This document shows, piece after piece, positions 1 to 6,773 of a stretch of 22,865 nt of DNA (within the stretch, counting starts at the first letter, position 1; each line of letters begins with the position of its first letter). The notes below the pieces were generated by a model, which searched no databases, was not told where the DNA came from, and was given only the letters and a program-made list of their open reading frames with translations. The position numbers were made by a program, and so were the translations under genes. This stretch comes from JAVBLF01 sp031553675 (GTDB lineage: Bacteria > Bacillota > Clostridia > Christensenellales > CALWSW01). Location of the stretch: NCBI GenBank assembly GCA_031553675.1, contig JAVBLF010000006.1, forward strand, positions 1-22,865, given 5' to 3'.

Positions 1-803
1 TCCAGATATGTGAAATACTTCAGTTCCGTGCTGAGTTTTACTATGTCGCTGTCTATTTCATAGAAATCCCAGTGCTGTCCTGGCTTGCGGTAGCATGCGC
101 TGGTTCCGGTCCCCAACCCTATCACTGCGACGTTCCAGCTCGCGTCGACTGCGTCGAAAGCGGCGAATATGTTGCCGAACGGCCCTGGCTTCGCATAGTA
201 TGAAAGCGGCTCCCTCTCATACATCGGATCCATTATCTGCATGCCGTGCATCGTGGATCCATGGTGGAGCAGGTTTATCTTTATCCCGTTTTCCGTTGTA
301 GACTTGACATCGTGCACGCCGTAGAAGTTGCGGTGCTGGTATACCGACCTTAACGATACAGGTTTCCCGTTCGTCGTTATGTTGGCGACCAGCAGATTGC
401 CCATTATCACCAATGCGCCGACGCAGCGACAGGAATCGAGGGTAAAAAGGCCGTCCTCTGTCGTGCCACCCGAACGGACGCCCAGCTTGCGTTCAAGCCG
501 TTCGAGGATGAGGTTCGAGCCTTTGACAAAGCAGGCCGTCCCCAGGCAAACCGAAACGATGTGCTTGCCGCGCGGCTCAGTCGTAAAGCGTGCGTAAAAC
601 GTCACGACGCTGTAAACCTCGGTCAGCGGTATGCGCAGGCTGCGCGCGACGATCTCCTGGGCTTCGAGGGGCAGGTAGCCGATCGTTTCCTGCGTTTCAT
701 GCAAGATCTGGATGAGCATGGACGGGTCGCGCCCATTCCGTTCGACAATCGGCCCGACGATCTCCGCCAGCCTATCGCGTAGGCAAGTGCCGCAGGCATT
801 CAT
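1..803 (-). CDS. Chimeric frame: NuoE/HydC-type [2Fe-2S] subunit joined to spermidine-synthase-like domain (partial, runs off left edge)
   Basis: I translated this by hand; it has no stop before the left edge. The start at 803 has GGAGGA at 811-816, 7 nt upstream. Residues 1-130 look like the 24-kDa NuoE/HydC/HndA subunit of NADH dehydrogenases and electron-bifurcating hydrogenases: ETIGYLP, TEVYSVVTFYARF, then CLGTAC (Cys86, Cys91) and SCRCVGA (Cys125, Cys127). The family normally reads CRCVGAC, but here the fourth cluster cysteine at position 131 is Leu. From about residue 131 the protein resembles the C-terminal domain of fused MFS/spermidine synthases: HRNFYGVHDV, HGSTMHGMQ, YYAKPGPFG, VIGLGTGTSACY (SAM-binding glycines), FYEID and YFTYL. 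Codon use switches at the join: all 9 Ile codons after it are ATA, against 1 of 9 before it. The two family matches are clear. Whether the join is real, transferred or an assembly error cannot be told from one sequence. A working Fe-S cluster is doubtful. Confidence 0.75.
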   Translation of the reverse strand, partial: MNACGTCLRDRLAEIVGPIVERNGRDPSMLIQILHETQETIGYLPLEAQEIVARSLRIPLTEVYSVVTFYARFTTEPRGKHIVSVCLGTACFVKGSNLILERLERKLGVRSGGTTEDGLFTLDSCRCVGALVIMGNLLVANITTNGKPVSLRSVYQHRNFYGVHDVKSTTENGIKINLLHHGSTMHGMQIMDPMYEREPLSYYAKPGPFGNIFAAFDAVDASWNVAVIGLGTGTSACYRKPGQHWDFYEIDSDIVKLSTELKYFTYL

Positions 804-854
804 GTCGCATTCCTCCCATCAGGTGAGTTGGCCGTCGCTTGTAAAGCGCGGATG

Positions 855-916
855 GCTTTTGGTTCAATGGCTTCTGGTTCGATTGTTTCTAAAATCGATT
901 GCTTTTGATTCAATTG
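855..916. repeat. Three imperfect 15-16 bp direct repeats upstream of the NuoE-like start
   Basis: The units are GCTTTTGGTTCAATG (855-869), GCTTCTGGTTCGATTG (870-885) and GCTTTTGATTCAATTG (901-916). They lie in the 328-bp divergent region between the NuoE-like gene (-) and the aminotransferase (+). They could be an iterated regulator site upstream of the minus-strand gene, or the remains of a short repetitive coding stretch: the minus strand is open here and its stop overlaps the NuoE start as ATGA. The rest of 804-1131 holds only the promoter and leader listed separately. Confidence 0.5.
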
Positions 917-996
917 TAGCATTCTCGATCCACAAGAACAATTCGCCTTTTTGCCCTTCGGATCGACGAAAATACAAGCCTTACAGCCGCGCGCGC

Positions 997-1024
997 TTGA
1001 CAAATGGCCGGTATGAATTATAAT
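997..1024 (+). promoter_or_regulatory. Consensus sigma-70-type promoter for the aminotransferase gene
   Basis: A perfect TTGACA (997-1002) and a perfect TATAAT (1019-1024) are separated by 16 bp. Transcription would start near 1031, giving a leader of about 100 nt before the gene at 1132. This is among the best promoter matches in the window. Confidence 0.75.
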
Positions 1025-1047
1025 GGAGCTTAACGTTGCAAAACATA

Positions 1048-1079
1048 CGGACAGAATGCGAAAATCGCGTCCTTGTCCG
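1048..1079 (+). other. Leader hairpin upstream of the aminotransferase gene
   Basis: CGGACA (1048-1053) can pair with TGTCCG (1074-1079), and an inner GCGA-AAA-TCGC stem fits between them. It lies just downstream of the consensus promoter. No known riboswitch class is recognised, and it may be a chance structure or an RNA-stabilising stem. Confidence 0.35.
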
Positions 1080-1131
1080 CGGTGATATGCATGATACTCA
1101 AATGCGAGTTGCAATTTTAATAGAAAGCGTG

Positions 1132-2331
1132 ATGACTATGGAAATTTCTAACAAGTGCCGGGCAATCACCCCTTCCATGACCCTGGAGATGGACGCCAAA
1201 GCCAAAAAGATGAAAGCCGAAGGGATCGACGTGATCGGCTTCGGCGCGGGCGAACCGGACTTCGACACGCCGTCTTTCATTAAAGAGGCGGCCAAAGAAG
1301 CGCTCGACAAAGGATTGACCAAATACACACCAGCCAGCGGCACGATCGAGCTGCGCAAGGCGATCTGCGCGAAATTCGAGCGCCGTAACGGTCTTCACTA
1401 TACGCCTGAACAAATCGTCGTCTCGAACGGCGCGAAGCATTCGCTTTTCAACGCCTTTGCCGCCATTTTGAACGACGGCGACGAAGTGATACTCCCTTCG
1501 CCCTACTGGGTGACCTACCCCGAGCTGATCCGCTACCACGGCGGCGTGCCGGTTTACGTCGAGACGACGGCTGAAAACGGCTTTTGCCCCCAGCTTTCCG
1601 ACATCGAAAAGGCCCTGTCGAGCAAGACGAAGGCCATCCTCGTCAACTCGCCCTGCAACCCGACGGGCGCGGTCTACGGCGCGGCGCTGCTCGAAGGGAT
1701 CGCCAAGCTCGCCCAGCAGGCCGACTGCTACGTCATTTCGGACGAGATCTACGAAGAGCTGATCTACGACGGCGAAACGCACGTCTCGATCGCGTCCTTT
1801 GGCCCCGAAATTCAAGAGCGTACGATACTCGTCAACGGTCTGTCGAAGGTCTACGCTATGACGGGCTGGCGCATCGGTTACACGGCGAGCAACCTCGCCG
1901 TCGCCAAAGCGATGGGCAGCCTCCAGAGCCACGCCACCAGCAACCCCAACTCGATCGCCATGTACGCGTCGGTCGCTGCGATGAACGGCCCGCGCGACGA
2001 GATCGACGTCATGCGCAGTGCCTTCGATCGCCGCCGCAAGTATATGCTCGATCGGATCGCCGCGATCGACGGACTGAGCGCCCCGACCCCCCGTGGCGCC
2101 TTCTACGTCGCGCTGAACATCTCAAAACTCATCGGCAAGACCTACCGCGGCAAGGCGATCCGCAACTCGCTCGACTTCGCCGACCTGCTACTTGAAGGCG
2201 CCAATGTCGCCGTCGTGCCGGGCGCGGCCTTCGGCGACGACGGATTCTGCCGCCTGTCCTACGCCATGAGCGACAAGGACATCGAAATCGGACTCGACCG
2301 GATCGCGGCCTTCGTCGCCGAGCTGGCATAA
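1132..2331 (+). CDS. Class I pyridoxal-phosphate aminotransferase (aspartate aminotransferase type)
   Basis: This is a fold-type I PLP enzyme of about 399 residues, the usual length for the family. It probably moves the amino group between aspartate (or another amino acid) and 2-oxoglutarate in the cytoplasm. Visible motifs are FGAGEPDFDTP near residue 37, SNGAKHS (98-104), SPYWVTYPE (123-131), NPTG (176-179), SDEIYEEL with the PLP-binding Asp204, and NGLSKVYAMTGWRIGY with the Schiff-base Lys239. FCRLSYAM near the C-terminus holds the substrate-carboxylate arginine. I chose the ATG at 1132; the ATG at 1138 is equally possible, since only a weak AGAAAG ribosome site precedes both. The frame is open back to 1036, but that part is the transcribed leader. 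The gene lies 61 bp before the HMGL-family synthase, so the two are probably co-transcribed. The family is clear; substrate specificity (Asp, Tyr or other) cannot be read from sequence. Confidence 0.92.
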   Translation: MTMEISNKCRAITPSMTLEMDAKAKKMKAEGIDVIGFGAGEPDFDTPSFIKEAAKEALDKGLTKYTPASGTIELRKAICAKFERRNGLHYTPEQIVVSNGAKHSLFNAFAAILNDGDEVILPSPYWVTYPELIRYHGGVPVYVETTAENGFCPQLSDIEKALSSKTKAILVNSPCNPTGAVYGAALLEGIAKLAQQADCYVISDEIYEELIYDGETHVSIASFGPEIQERTILVNGLSKVYAMTGWRIGYTASNLAVAKAMGSLQSHATSNPNSIAMYASVAAMNGPRDEIDVMRSAFDRRRKYMLDRIAAIDGLSAPTPRGAFYVALNISKLIGKTYRGKAIRNSLDFADLLLEGANVAVVPGAAFGDDGFCRLSYAMSDKDIEIGLDRIAAFVAELA

Positions 2332-2392
2332 AATTTGAACGCCCGAACACGCGGACAACGCCGCACATTCGAAACGGAAGGGAGGACAAGAC

Positions 2393-3841
2393 GTGAAACG
2401 AGATGACAACACCCCCAAGCAATACGACCAAATGAACCCCCGCGACCAACTGGTCTACAGTGAGGCGAGCCACGTTCTGGAAGAAAACGTCTATCAATAC
2501 CAACTTCAGGACGTCGAAAACCCGCACCTGTTCCGCCATATTTACGAATACAGCTCCATTCCGAAAGTGGCGTTCAACTGGCGAAACGTGCCCATGCACA
2601 TGCCGGACGAAATTTGGATCACCGACACGAGCTTCCGCGACGGCCAGCAATCGCGCTCGCCCTTCAGCACGGAACAGATCGTCGACATCTTTAAACTCCA
2701 GAGCAAGCTGGGCGGCCCCAAAGGCATCATCCGACAGAGTGAGTTTTTCGTCTACACCGAAAACGACCGCCGCGCCGTCCACGAATGCATGGATCTCGGC
2801 CTGCCTTTCCCCGAGGTGACGACCTGGATCCGTGCCAGCGCGAAGGACTTTGACCTCGTCAAGGAGCTGGGCGTTCGGGAAACCGGCATACTTGTCTCCT
2901 GCTCGGACTACCACATCTTCAACAAGATGCACCTGACCCGCAAACAGGCGATGGACAAATACCTCGGCGTCGTCAAGATGGCGCTCGATCGCGGCATCCG
3001 TCCGCGCTGCCATTTCGAGGACATCACCCGCGCCGATTTCTACGGCTTCGTCGTCCCCTTTGCCAACGAGCTGATGAAGCTCGGCCAGCAAAGCGGCATT
3101 CCGATCAAGCTGCGCGCCTGCGACACGATGGGCTACGGCGTCAGCTACCCCGGCGCCGCGCTGCCGAGGAGCGTACCCGGCATCATCTACGGCCTACGCA
3201 CCTTCAGCGACGTTCCGAGCGAGATGCTCGAATGGCACGGGCACAACGACTTTTACAAGGTCGTCACGAACGCGGCGACAGCCTGGCTCTACGGCTGCTC
3301 GTCCGTCAATTGCTCGCTGCTCGGCATCGGCGAACGTACCGGCAACTGCCCCACCGAAGCCATGGCGATCGAGTACTGTTCGCTACGCGGAAGCGACGAC
3401 GGCATGGATCTGTCTGTCATCACCGAGATCGCGCGCTACTTCGAGGACAACTGCGGCTACCAGATCCCGCCGCGCACGCCTTTTGTGGGCCGCGCCTTCA
3501 ACTCGACGCGCGCCGGCATCCACGCCGACGGCATCCTCAAGGACGAGGAGATCTACAACATCTTTGACACCGAAACGATCCTCAAACGCCCGCCGACCGT
3601 CATGATCGACGCGCACTCCGGCGCGGCCGGCATCGCCCACTGGATCAACAGCTATTACAAGCTCGACAACGGCAGCAAAATCGACAAGCGCGACGCGCTC
3701 GTCGAAACGATCAAAGCCATGGTCGACGCCGAATACTCGGATGGACGCACGACCGTCATGGGCGATCAGGAGCTCGAGGTCTTCTTTCGCAAAGCCGACC
3801 CCAAGATCTATCGCGAGGTCGTCGCAAACTCCAAAATTTAA
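2393..3841 (+). CDS. HMGL/DRE-TIM family acyltransferase: candidate Re-citrate synthase or isopropylmalate/homocitrate synthase-like
   Basis: The protein (482 residues) belongs to the DRE-TIM metallolyase-like family, which condenses acetyl-CoA with a 2-oxo acid. Key motifs are TDTSFRDGQQ (77-86, metal and substrate binding), RPRCHFEDITRAD (203-215), RACDTMGYG (241-249), HGHNDFYK (282-289, metal-binding histidines) and GIGERTGN (311-318). There is no C-terminal leucine-sensing LeuA dimer domain. Long clostridial proteins of this kind are usually labelled 2-isopropylmalate synthase; the clostridial Re-citrate synthase is a relative, and an aminotransferase immediately upstream would suit the citrate to 2-oxoglutarate to glutamate route. 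That role is an inference. The start is GTG at 2393 with GGAGG at 2381-2385. An ATG 13 codons later has no comparable ribosome site. A terminator follows at 3854. Confidence 0.85.
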   Translation: MKRDDNTPKQYDQMNPRDQLVYSEASHVLEENVYQYQLQDVENPHLFRHIYEYSSIPKVAFNWRNVPMHMPDEIWITDTSFRDGQQSRSPFSTEQIVDIFKLQSKLGGPKGIIRQSEFFVYTENDRRAVHECMDLGLPFPEVTTWIRASAKDFDLVKELGVRETGILVSCSDYHIFNKMHLTRKQAMDKYLGVVKMALDRGIRPRCHFEDITRADFYGFVVPFANELMKLGQQSGIPIKLRACDTMGYGVSYPGAALPRSVPGIIYGLRTFSDVPSEMLEWHGHNDFYKVVTNAATAWLYGCSSVNCSLLGIGERTGNCPTEAMAIEYCSLRGSDDGMDLSVITEIARYFEDNCGYQIPPRTPFVGRAFNSTRAGIHADGILKDEEIYNIFDTETILKRPPTVMIDAHSGAAGIAHWINSYYKLDNGSKIDKRDALVETIKAMVDAEYSDGRTTVMGDQELEVFFRKADPKIYREVVANSKI

Positions 3842-3853
3842 AGCAAAGCACAT

Positions 3854-3900
3854 GGCAAAAAAGTGACCGAATGGCCACTTTTTTGTTGCCTTTTTCTTTT
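3854..3900 (+). terminator. Rho-independent terminator after the HMGL-family gene
   Basis: GGCAAAAAAGTG (3854-3865) pairs with CACTTTTTTGTTGCC (3876-3890), followed by TTTTTCTTTT. It starts 13 bp after the stop codon and separates this operon from the P-loop gene. The stem resembles the one after rpsI at 20246-20277. Confidence 0.85.
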
Positions 3901-3913
3901 CACAGCGAATCTC

Positions 3914-3942
3914 TGGAATTGTCAGGGAGGATCCGTTATAAT
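3914..3942 (+). promoter_or_regulatory. Probable promoter for the P-loop protein gene
   Basis: A perfect TATAAT (3937-3942) lies 17 bp after a weak -35 hexamer, TGGAAT (3914-3919). It is placed between the upstream terminator and the next gene, with an expected leader of about 60 nt. Confidence 0.55.
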
Positions 3943-4007
3943 GAACCTAGGTGGTTTGCCGCTTCGTCTGGGGCCATCGCCGCCAAGAACGAGAAGGAGT
4001 GATGCTC

Positions 4008-4418
4008 ATGCTTCGCATACTGTATGGAGAAAAAGGGACGGGCAAAACCAAAAAACTGATCGATGAAGCCAACAATCGCCTCGAATCCGCCAAGGGTTCG
4101 ATCGTCTTCATCGACGACGACAAAAGCAATTCGAGAGAGATCAGCTACCAGATTCGCTTCGTCGACGCGTCCGAATACAACATCGACAGTCCCAAGATGT
4201 TCTACGGTTTCATCTGCGGGCTCGCCGCGCAGGACTTCGATATGGAAGCCATTTACATCGACGCTTTCGCCAAGATCGTCCGCTACGATCTGGCCAGCCT
4301 GGAAGAACTCTTCACCAGTCTCGAACGCTTTTCGACCAAGTTTGACGTCGACCTGACCATTTCCATCAACGGCACCGAAGCCAACGCGCCCGCCTTCATC
4401 CAGCAGTACCGCGTGTAG
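4008..4418 (+). CDS. Small P-loop NTPase-like protein (often labelled twitching motility PilT-like in clostridia)
   Basis: The product is 136 residues. A Walker A motif, GEKGTGKT, sits at residues 7-14 at the very N-terminus. Hydrophobic strands ending in acidic residues follow (SIVFIDDD, AIYIDAF), as in a compact RecA/AAA-like core. This short protein looks like a family widespread in clostridia that databases call twitching motility protein PilT, but it is far shorter than true PilT (about 350 residues) and no PilT secretion-ATPase motifs are visible. Its role is unknown. The ATG at 4008 has GGAG at 3996-3999 with 8 nt spacing; the ATG at 4002 is too close to that site. It has its own promoter and terminator, so it is probably monocistronic. 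Confidence 0.85.
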   Translation: MLRILYGEKGTGKTKKLIDEANNRLESAKGSIVFIDDDKSNSREISYQIRFVDASEYNIDSPKMFYGFICGLAAQDFDMEAIYIDAFAKIVRYDLASLEELFTSLERFSTKFDVDLTISINGTEANAPAFIQQYRV

Positions 4419-4440
4419 ACATTCACATTTCGATCACTCA

Positions 4441-4470
4441 TGGGGCTGCGCTTGCCGCTGCCCCATTTTC
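4441..4470 (+). terminator. Rho-independent terminator after the P-loop gene
   Basis: TGGGGC-T-GCG (4441-4450) pairs with CGC-T-GCCCCA (4456-4465) around a short loop, followed by TTTTC. It lies 22 bp after the stop codon at 4418. Confidence 0.75.
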
Positions 4471-4525
4471 GATTTCCTGCGCACAACGCTTCGGAACCCA
4501 CACAAAAGACACAACGGAGGACCGC

Positions 4526-5212
4526 ATGGATCACCTCGTCTTCGCGCCGGGATGCGCGCTGTATCTCTACAAACCCGAACATGCCGCGCGCTTTCACGCA
4601 TGGCTCAACCGCGATGCCGCCGACGGCCAAGAGCGCGTGCCGCTACACTTGACCTGCTGCGACGACGACCCCTGCCGCCCCGAAGGGACGACGATCGTCG
4701 ATTGTTGCGCCGGCTGCGACAAACGCTACCGCGAGCAATTCGAGGGAATATCGGCCATGACGCTCTGGGAATTGCTGGCGGATGACGAGGACTTCCCGCT
4801 GCCAGACTACGGCGGCGCGCGCATGGCGCTCCACGATCCCTGTCCGGTGCGGAAACGTTCCAGCGTCCACGACGCGGTGCGGAAGCTTCTCACGCGCATG
4901 CACATCGAGGTCGTCGAGCCAGCCTACAACCGCGAAAAGTCGATCTGCTGCGGCGACAGTTTCCACGGCAAGCTCCCCGACGATGAATGGCTGGCCCGCA
5001 CGAGAGATCGCGCCGAGCAAATGCCTTGCGAGGACGTCGCCGTCTACTGTGTAGCCTGCGTCAAGTCGATGGCGCGCGGCGGCAAGACGCCCCGCTACCT
5101 GCCCGATCTCATTTTTGGCGAGACGACGACGGCCCAAGACATCGATCCCGATCAGTGGCAGACGGCCATGCGGATCTTTCGGGAGACGCATGCCGTTTGC
5201 GGCGACGCATAG
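4526..5212 (+). CDS. CCG-domain (HdrB/GlpC-like) Fe-S binding protein
   Basis: The product is 228 residues and cysteine-rich. It carries the signs of the cysteine-rich CCG domain found in heterodisulfide reductase subunit B, GlpC and LutA-type proteins: APGCALYLYKPEHA near the start, TCCDDDPC and DCCAGCDKRY around residues 43-67, LHDPCPVRKRSSVHDAVR around 102-119, ICCGDSFHG and YCVACVKS. In known relatives these cysteines bind an unusual Fe-S cluster or carry thiol redox chemistry with flavin or ferredoxin partners. No such partner is adjacent here, so the acceptor is unknown. GGAGG lies 6 nt before the ATG at 4526. The gene follows a terminator, so it is probably transcribed alone. A dispersed repeat starts about 30 bp downstream, and no clear terminator of its own is seen. 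Confidence 0.85.
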   Translation: MDHLVFAPGCALYLYKPEHAARFHAWLNRDAADGQERVPLHLTCCDDDPCRPEGTTIVDCCAGCDKRYREQFEGISAMTLWELLADDEDFPLPDYGGARMALHDPCPVRKRSSVHDAVRKLLTRMHIEVVEPAYNREKSICCGDSFHGKLPDDEWLARTRDRAEQMPCEDVAVYCVACVKSMARGGKTPRYLPDLIFGETTTAQDIDPDQWQTAMRIFRETHAVCGDA

Positions 5213-5242
5213 CGCGATCCCCGCGCCAAACTAGAGATTACA

Positions 5243-5498
5243 AATGCGAATCTAGCGTTGAACTTTGTTCAGGCAAATATGTGATGATCCTTATGGTACG
5301 CGGGCGATTGATAACGCCAATCAAGGGTTGAACTTTGTTCAGGCAAAAATGGGATGATCCTAATGATACGCGGGCGATTGATAATCGCCCCTACATCCCG
5401 ATAGCCTTGTTTGTGCGCCTGTAGGGGCGATTATCAATCGCCCGATGCAGCAAAACGGCATCGCGATACGTTAGGTTGGTAGCCCTTGATTCGCATTA
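5243..5498. repeat. Dispersed intergenic repeat, copy A (MITE-like, with tandem units and a 24-bp palindrome)
   Basis: This 256-bp non-coding block fills most of the 374-bp gap between the CCG gene (+) and the gene at 5587 (-). It begins with AATGCGAATC and ends with GATTCGCATTA, the family's inverted ends. Inside are two 58-bp units, 5257-5314 and 5327-5384, each starting GTTGAACTTTGTTCAGGCAA. Then comes a perfect 24-bp inverted repeat (5372-5395 and 5420-5443, core GGGCGATTGATAATCGCCC) separated by 24 bp containing AGCCTTGTTTGTGCGCC. Related copies lie at 16481-16754 and 19951-20214. No open frame of interest is present. Confidence 0.9.
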
Positions 5499-5507
5499 GC
5501 AAAAGAA

Positions 5508-5540
5508 AGAACCGGCCTAGCGAATCGCTGTGCCGGTTCC
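5508..5540 (-). terminator. Terminator downstream of the gene at 5587-5979
   Basis: On the minus strand GGAACCGGC...AGCG-ATT-CGCT...GCCGGTT forms a long stem, followed by CTTTCTTTTGC. The plus strand also ends in CCTTTT, so it could act in both directions between the convergent CCG gene and this gene. Confidence 0.75.
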
Positions 5541-5586
5541 TTTTGGATTGGAAGCTCGCTTGTGCTCATGATCGGTTGCGCGTCGT

Positions 5587-5979
5587 TTACCAGCAGTTGC
5601 GGTCGCGGCAGCGCCGACCACCGCCGAAGAGATCCCGCAAAAAGAGGATGCGGAGCAGGTCGCGCGCGGGGCGGCGGTCGTAATAGGGGTAGCGGCGGCC
5701 GCGCCCACGTCCGTGACGGCCGTATCCGTAGCCGTTGAAGACAGGCGTGGCGTCCTCGGAATAGACGGGCGCATTCGGTTCTTCGTCGGCAAAATCCAGG
5801 TCTTGCAGGATCTGTTCGATCACGGTGTCGATCGTGTCGGGCGTCAACGCGATGCCTGCCTGTTGCGCCTCCTCGATCGCCTCGGATACTTTGGGGTAAA
5901 GGATCTGGTAGATCTCGGGGTAGTAGCTGTCCCAAAAGCCCTGCATCGTGTTCTCGGGCTGGTGATTCTCGAAATTCAT
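5587..5979 (-). CDS. Hypothetical protein with acidic helical N-terminus and Gly/Tyr/Arg-rich cationic tail
   Basis: The product is 130 residues and I do not recognise its family. Residues 1-70 are acidic and likely helical (YYPEIYQILYPKVSEAIEEA, DTIDTVIEQILQDLDF). Residues 80-130 are low-complexity and very basic: FNGYGYGRHGRGRGRR, YPYYDRRPARDLLRILFLRD, ending FGGGRRCRDRNCW with two cysteines. Such tails occur in spore-coat and nucleic-acid-binding proteins, but this is only a compositional likeness. GGAG lies 9 nt before the ATG, and a good terminator follows at 5508-5540. Both support a real, single-gene transcript. Confidence 0.7.
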   Translation of the reverse strand: MNFENHQPENTMQGFWDSYYPEIYQILYPKVSEAIEEAQQAGIALTPDTIDTVIEQILQDLDFADEEPNAPVYSEDATPVFNGYGYGRHGRGRGRRYPYYDRRPARDLLRILFLRDLFGGGRRCRDRNCW

Positions 5980-6142
5980 CTCGTTCGCTCCTATGTTTCA
6001 TTTGCATCGCTGCTGCTACATCTTATGTCCCGACAGCACGCTTTGTTCGAATCGCATCCCGCTTGGTATAGAAGCGCATCAAAAGCGAAACGATAAGATA
6101 TAAGCGATCCACTCAGGATACGACAAAGAAGGTGTGAAGCGC

Positions 6143-6619
6143 ATGGATCAGAACAAACGCCCCGGGATCACCAACCTTTTTGGCGAACGGAAGCTCTCTG
6201 CCTTTTTCGACCCCGATGAAAGCCGCGAGCTTTTGACGAACATCGCCCGGAGCGCCCAACGCGGCACGAGAGAGGTGGCCGCGCTGATGCCTGCGTGCGC
6301 GGACGAGCTCTTTGCCAGCGAACTTCGAACGCAGCGCGACGCGCTCGACGCCTTCCTCGGCGAGGCGCTGATCCAATTGGGACGATACGACGAGGAGTAC
6401 CAGAACATACTCGTCAAATCGCTGCGCCCTTCGGCCGATGCGCCGCGCCCCGTGTCGTCCCTCGCATCCGCCCGCATCCACCGCCTCATCCCTGCCGTGA
6501 TCGATATGACCCGCGCGATCCATCGGTTCAGCCACGCCGAGCCGCCCGCCACCAAACTCGCCAACGATCTCCTCGCTTTCACCGAAACGACGCTGGATCG
6601 GATGCGCGGCTACCTGTGA
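6143..6619 (+). CDS. Hypothetical helical protein
   Basis: The product is 158 residues with no recognised domain. It has no signal peptide or membrane segment. Several amphipathic stretches look helical (DPDESRELLTNIARSAQRG, QRDALDAFLGEALIQLGRYD, ATKLANDLLAFTETTLDRM). The ATG at 6143 is preferred because AAGGTG at 6128-6133 lies 9 nt upstream; an in-frame GTG at 6134 would overlap that site. It is divergent from the gene at 5587-5979 and is followed by a strong terminator at 6647. That placement, with typical codon use, supports a real gene. Function is unknown. Confidence 0.7.
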   Translation: MDQNKRPGITNLFGERKLSAFFDPDESRELLTNIARSAQRGTREVAALMPACADELFASELRTQRDALDAFLGEALIQLGRYDEEYQNILVKSLRPSADAPRPVSSLASARIHRLIPAVIDMTRAIHRFSHAEPPATKLANDLLAFTETTLDRMRGYL

Positions 6620-6646
6620 GCATTGCGCCACCCCTTTGAAACATCG

Positions 6647-6676
6647 AAACCCCCACCTGCAAGAGTGGGGGTTTTT
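6647..6676 (+). terminator. Rho-independent terminator after the hypothetical gene at 6143
   Basis: AAACCCCCAC (6647-6656) pairs with GTGGGGGTTT, followed by TT, with an 8-nt loop. It lies 28 bp after the stop codon. Confidence 0.9.
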
Positions 6677-6690
6677 GGCGCATATCGAGG

Positions 6691-6758
6691 GTCCCCGCGA
6701 ATCGGAGATTCGTGGGGCTGTATGCGGGGTCCCCGCAAATCGGAGATTTGTGGGGGCG
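6691..6758. repeat. Two tandem 25-bp hairpins with compensatory base change
   Basis: The hairpins at 6693-6717 and 6731-6755 are repeated with a 38-bp period. Each is CCCCGC-(G/A)AATC-GGA-GATT(C/T)-GTGGGG. The stem base that differs (G to A on the left arm) is matched by C to T on the right arm, so pairing is kept. They lie between the terminator of the plus-strand gene and the 3' end of the UroD-family gene. Confidence 0.85.
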
Positions 6759-6773
6759 TACAGATTTCTTTTG

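Noticed and set aside
800..1114. 104-codon minus-strand frame ending in ATGA overlap with the NuoE-like start
   Set aside because: It spans the plus-strand consensus promoter and leader and has no family resemblance. Only its last 40 codons or so, across the direct repeats, could conceivably be a short coupled peptide; not annotated.
2129..3091. Long minus-strand open frame (320 codons) opposite the aminotransferase and HMGL-family genes
   Set aside because: It lies antisense to two clear protein families, has no recognisable motif and is typical of G+C-rich shadow frames. The same applies to 6579-7640, 13682-14746, 15322-16299, 16752-17876 and 18909-19898.
4008..4418. True type IV pilus retraction ATPase PilT
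   Set aside because: At 136 residues it is far too short and shows only an N-terminal P-loop. The PilT label is a database habit for this small family and no pilus genes are nearby.
5243..5498. Repeat copy A considered as an insertion sequence
   Set aside because: No transposase frame is present in this or the other two copies; at most these are non-autonomous elements.
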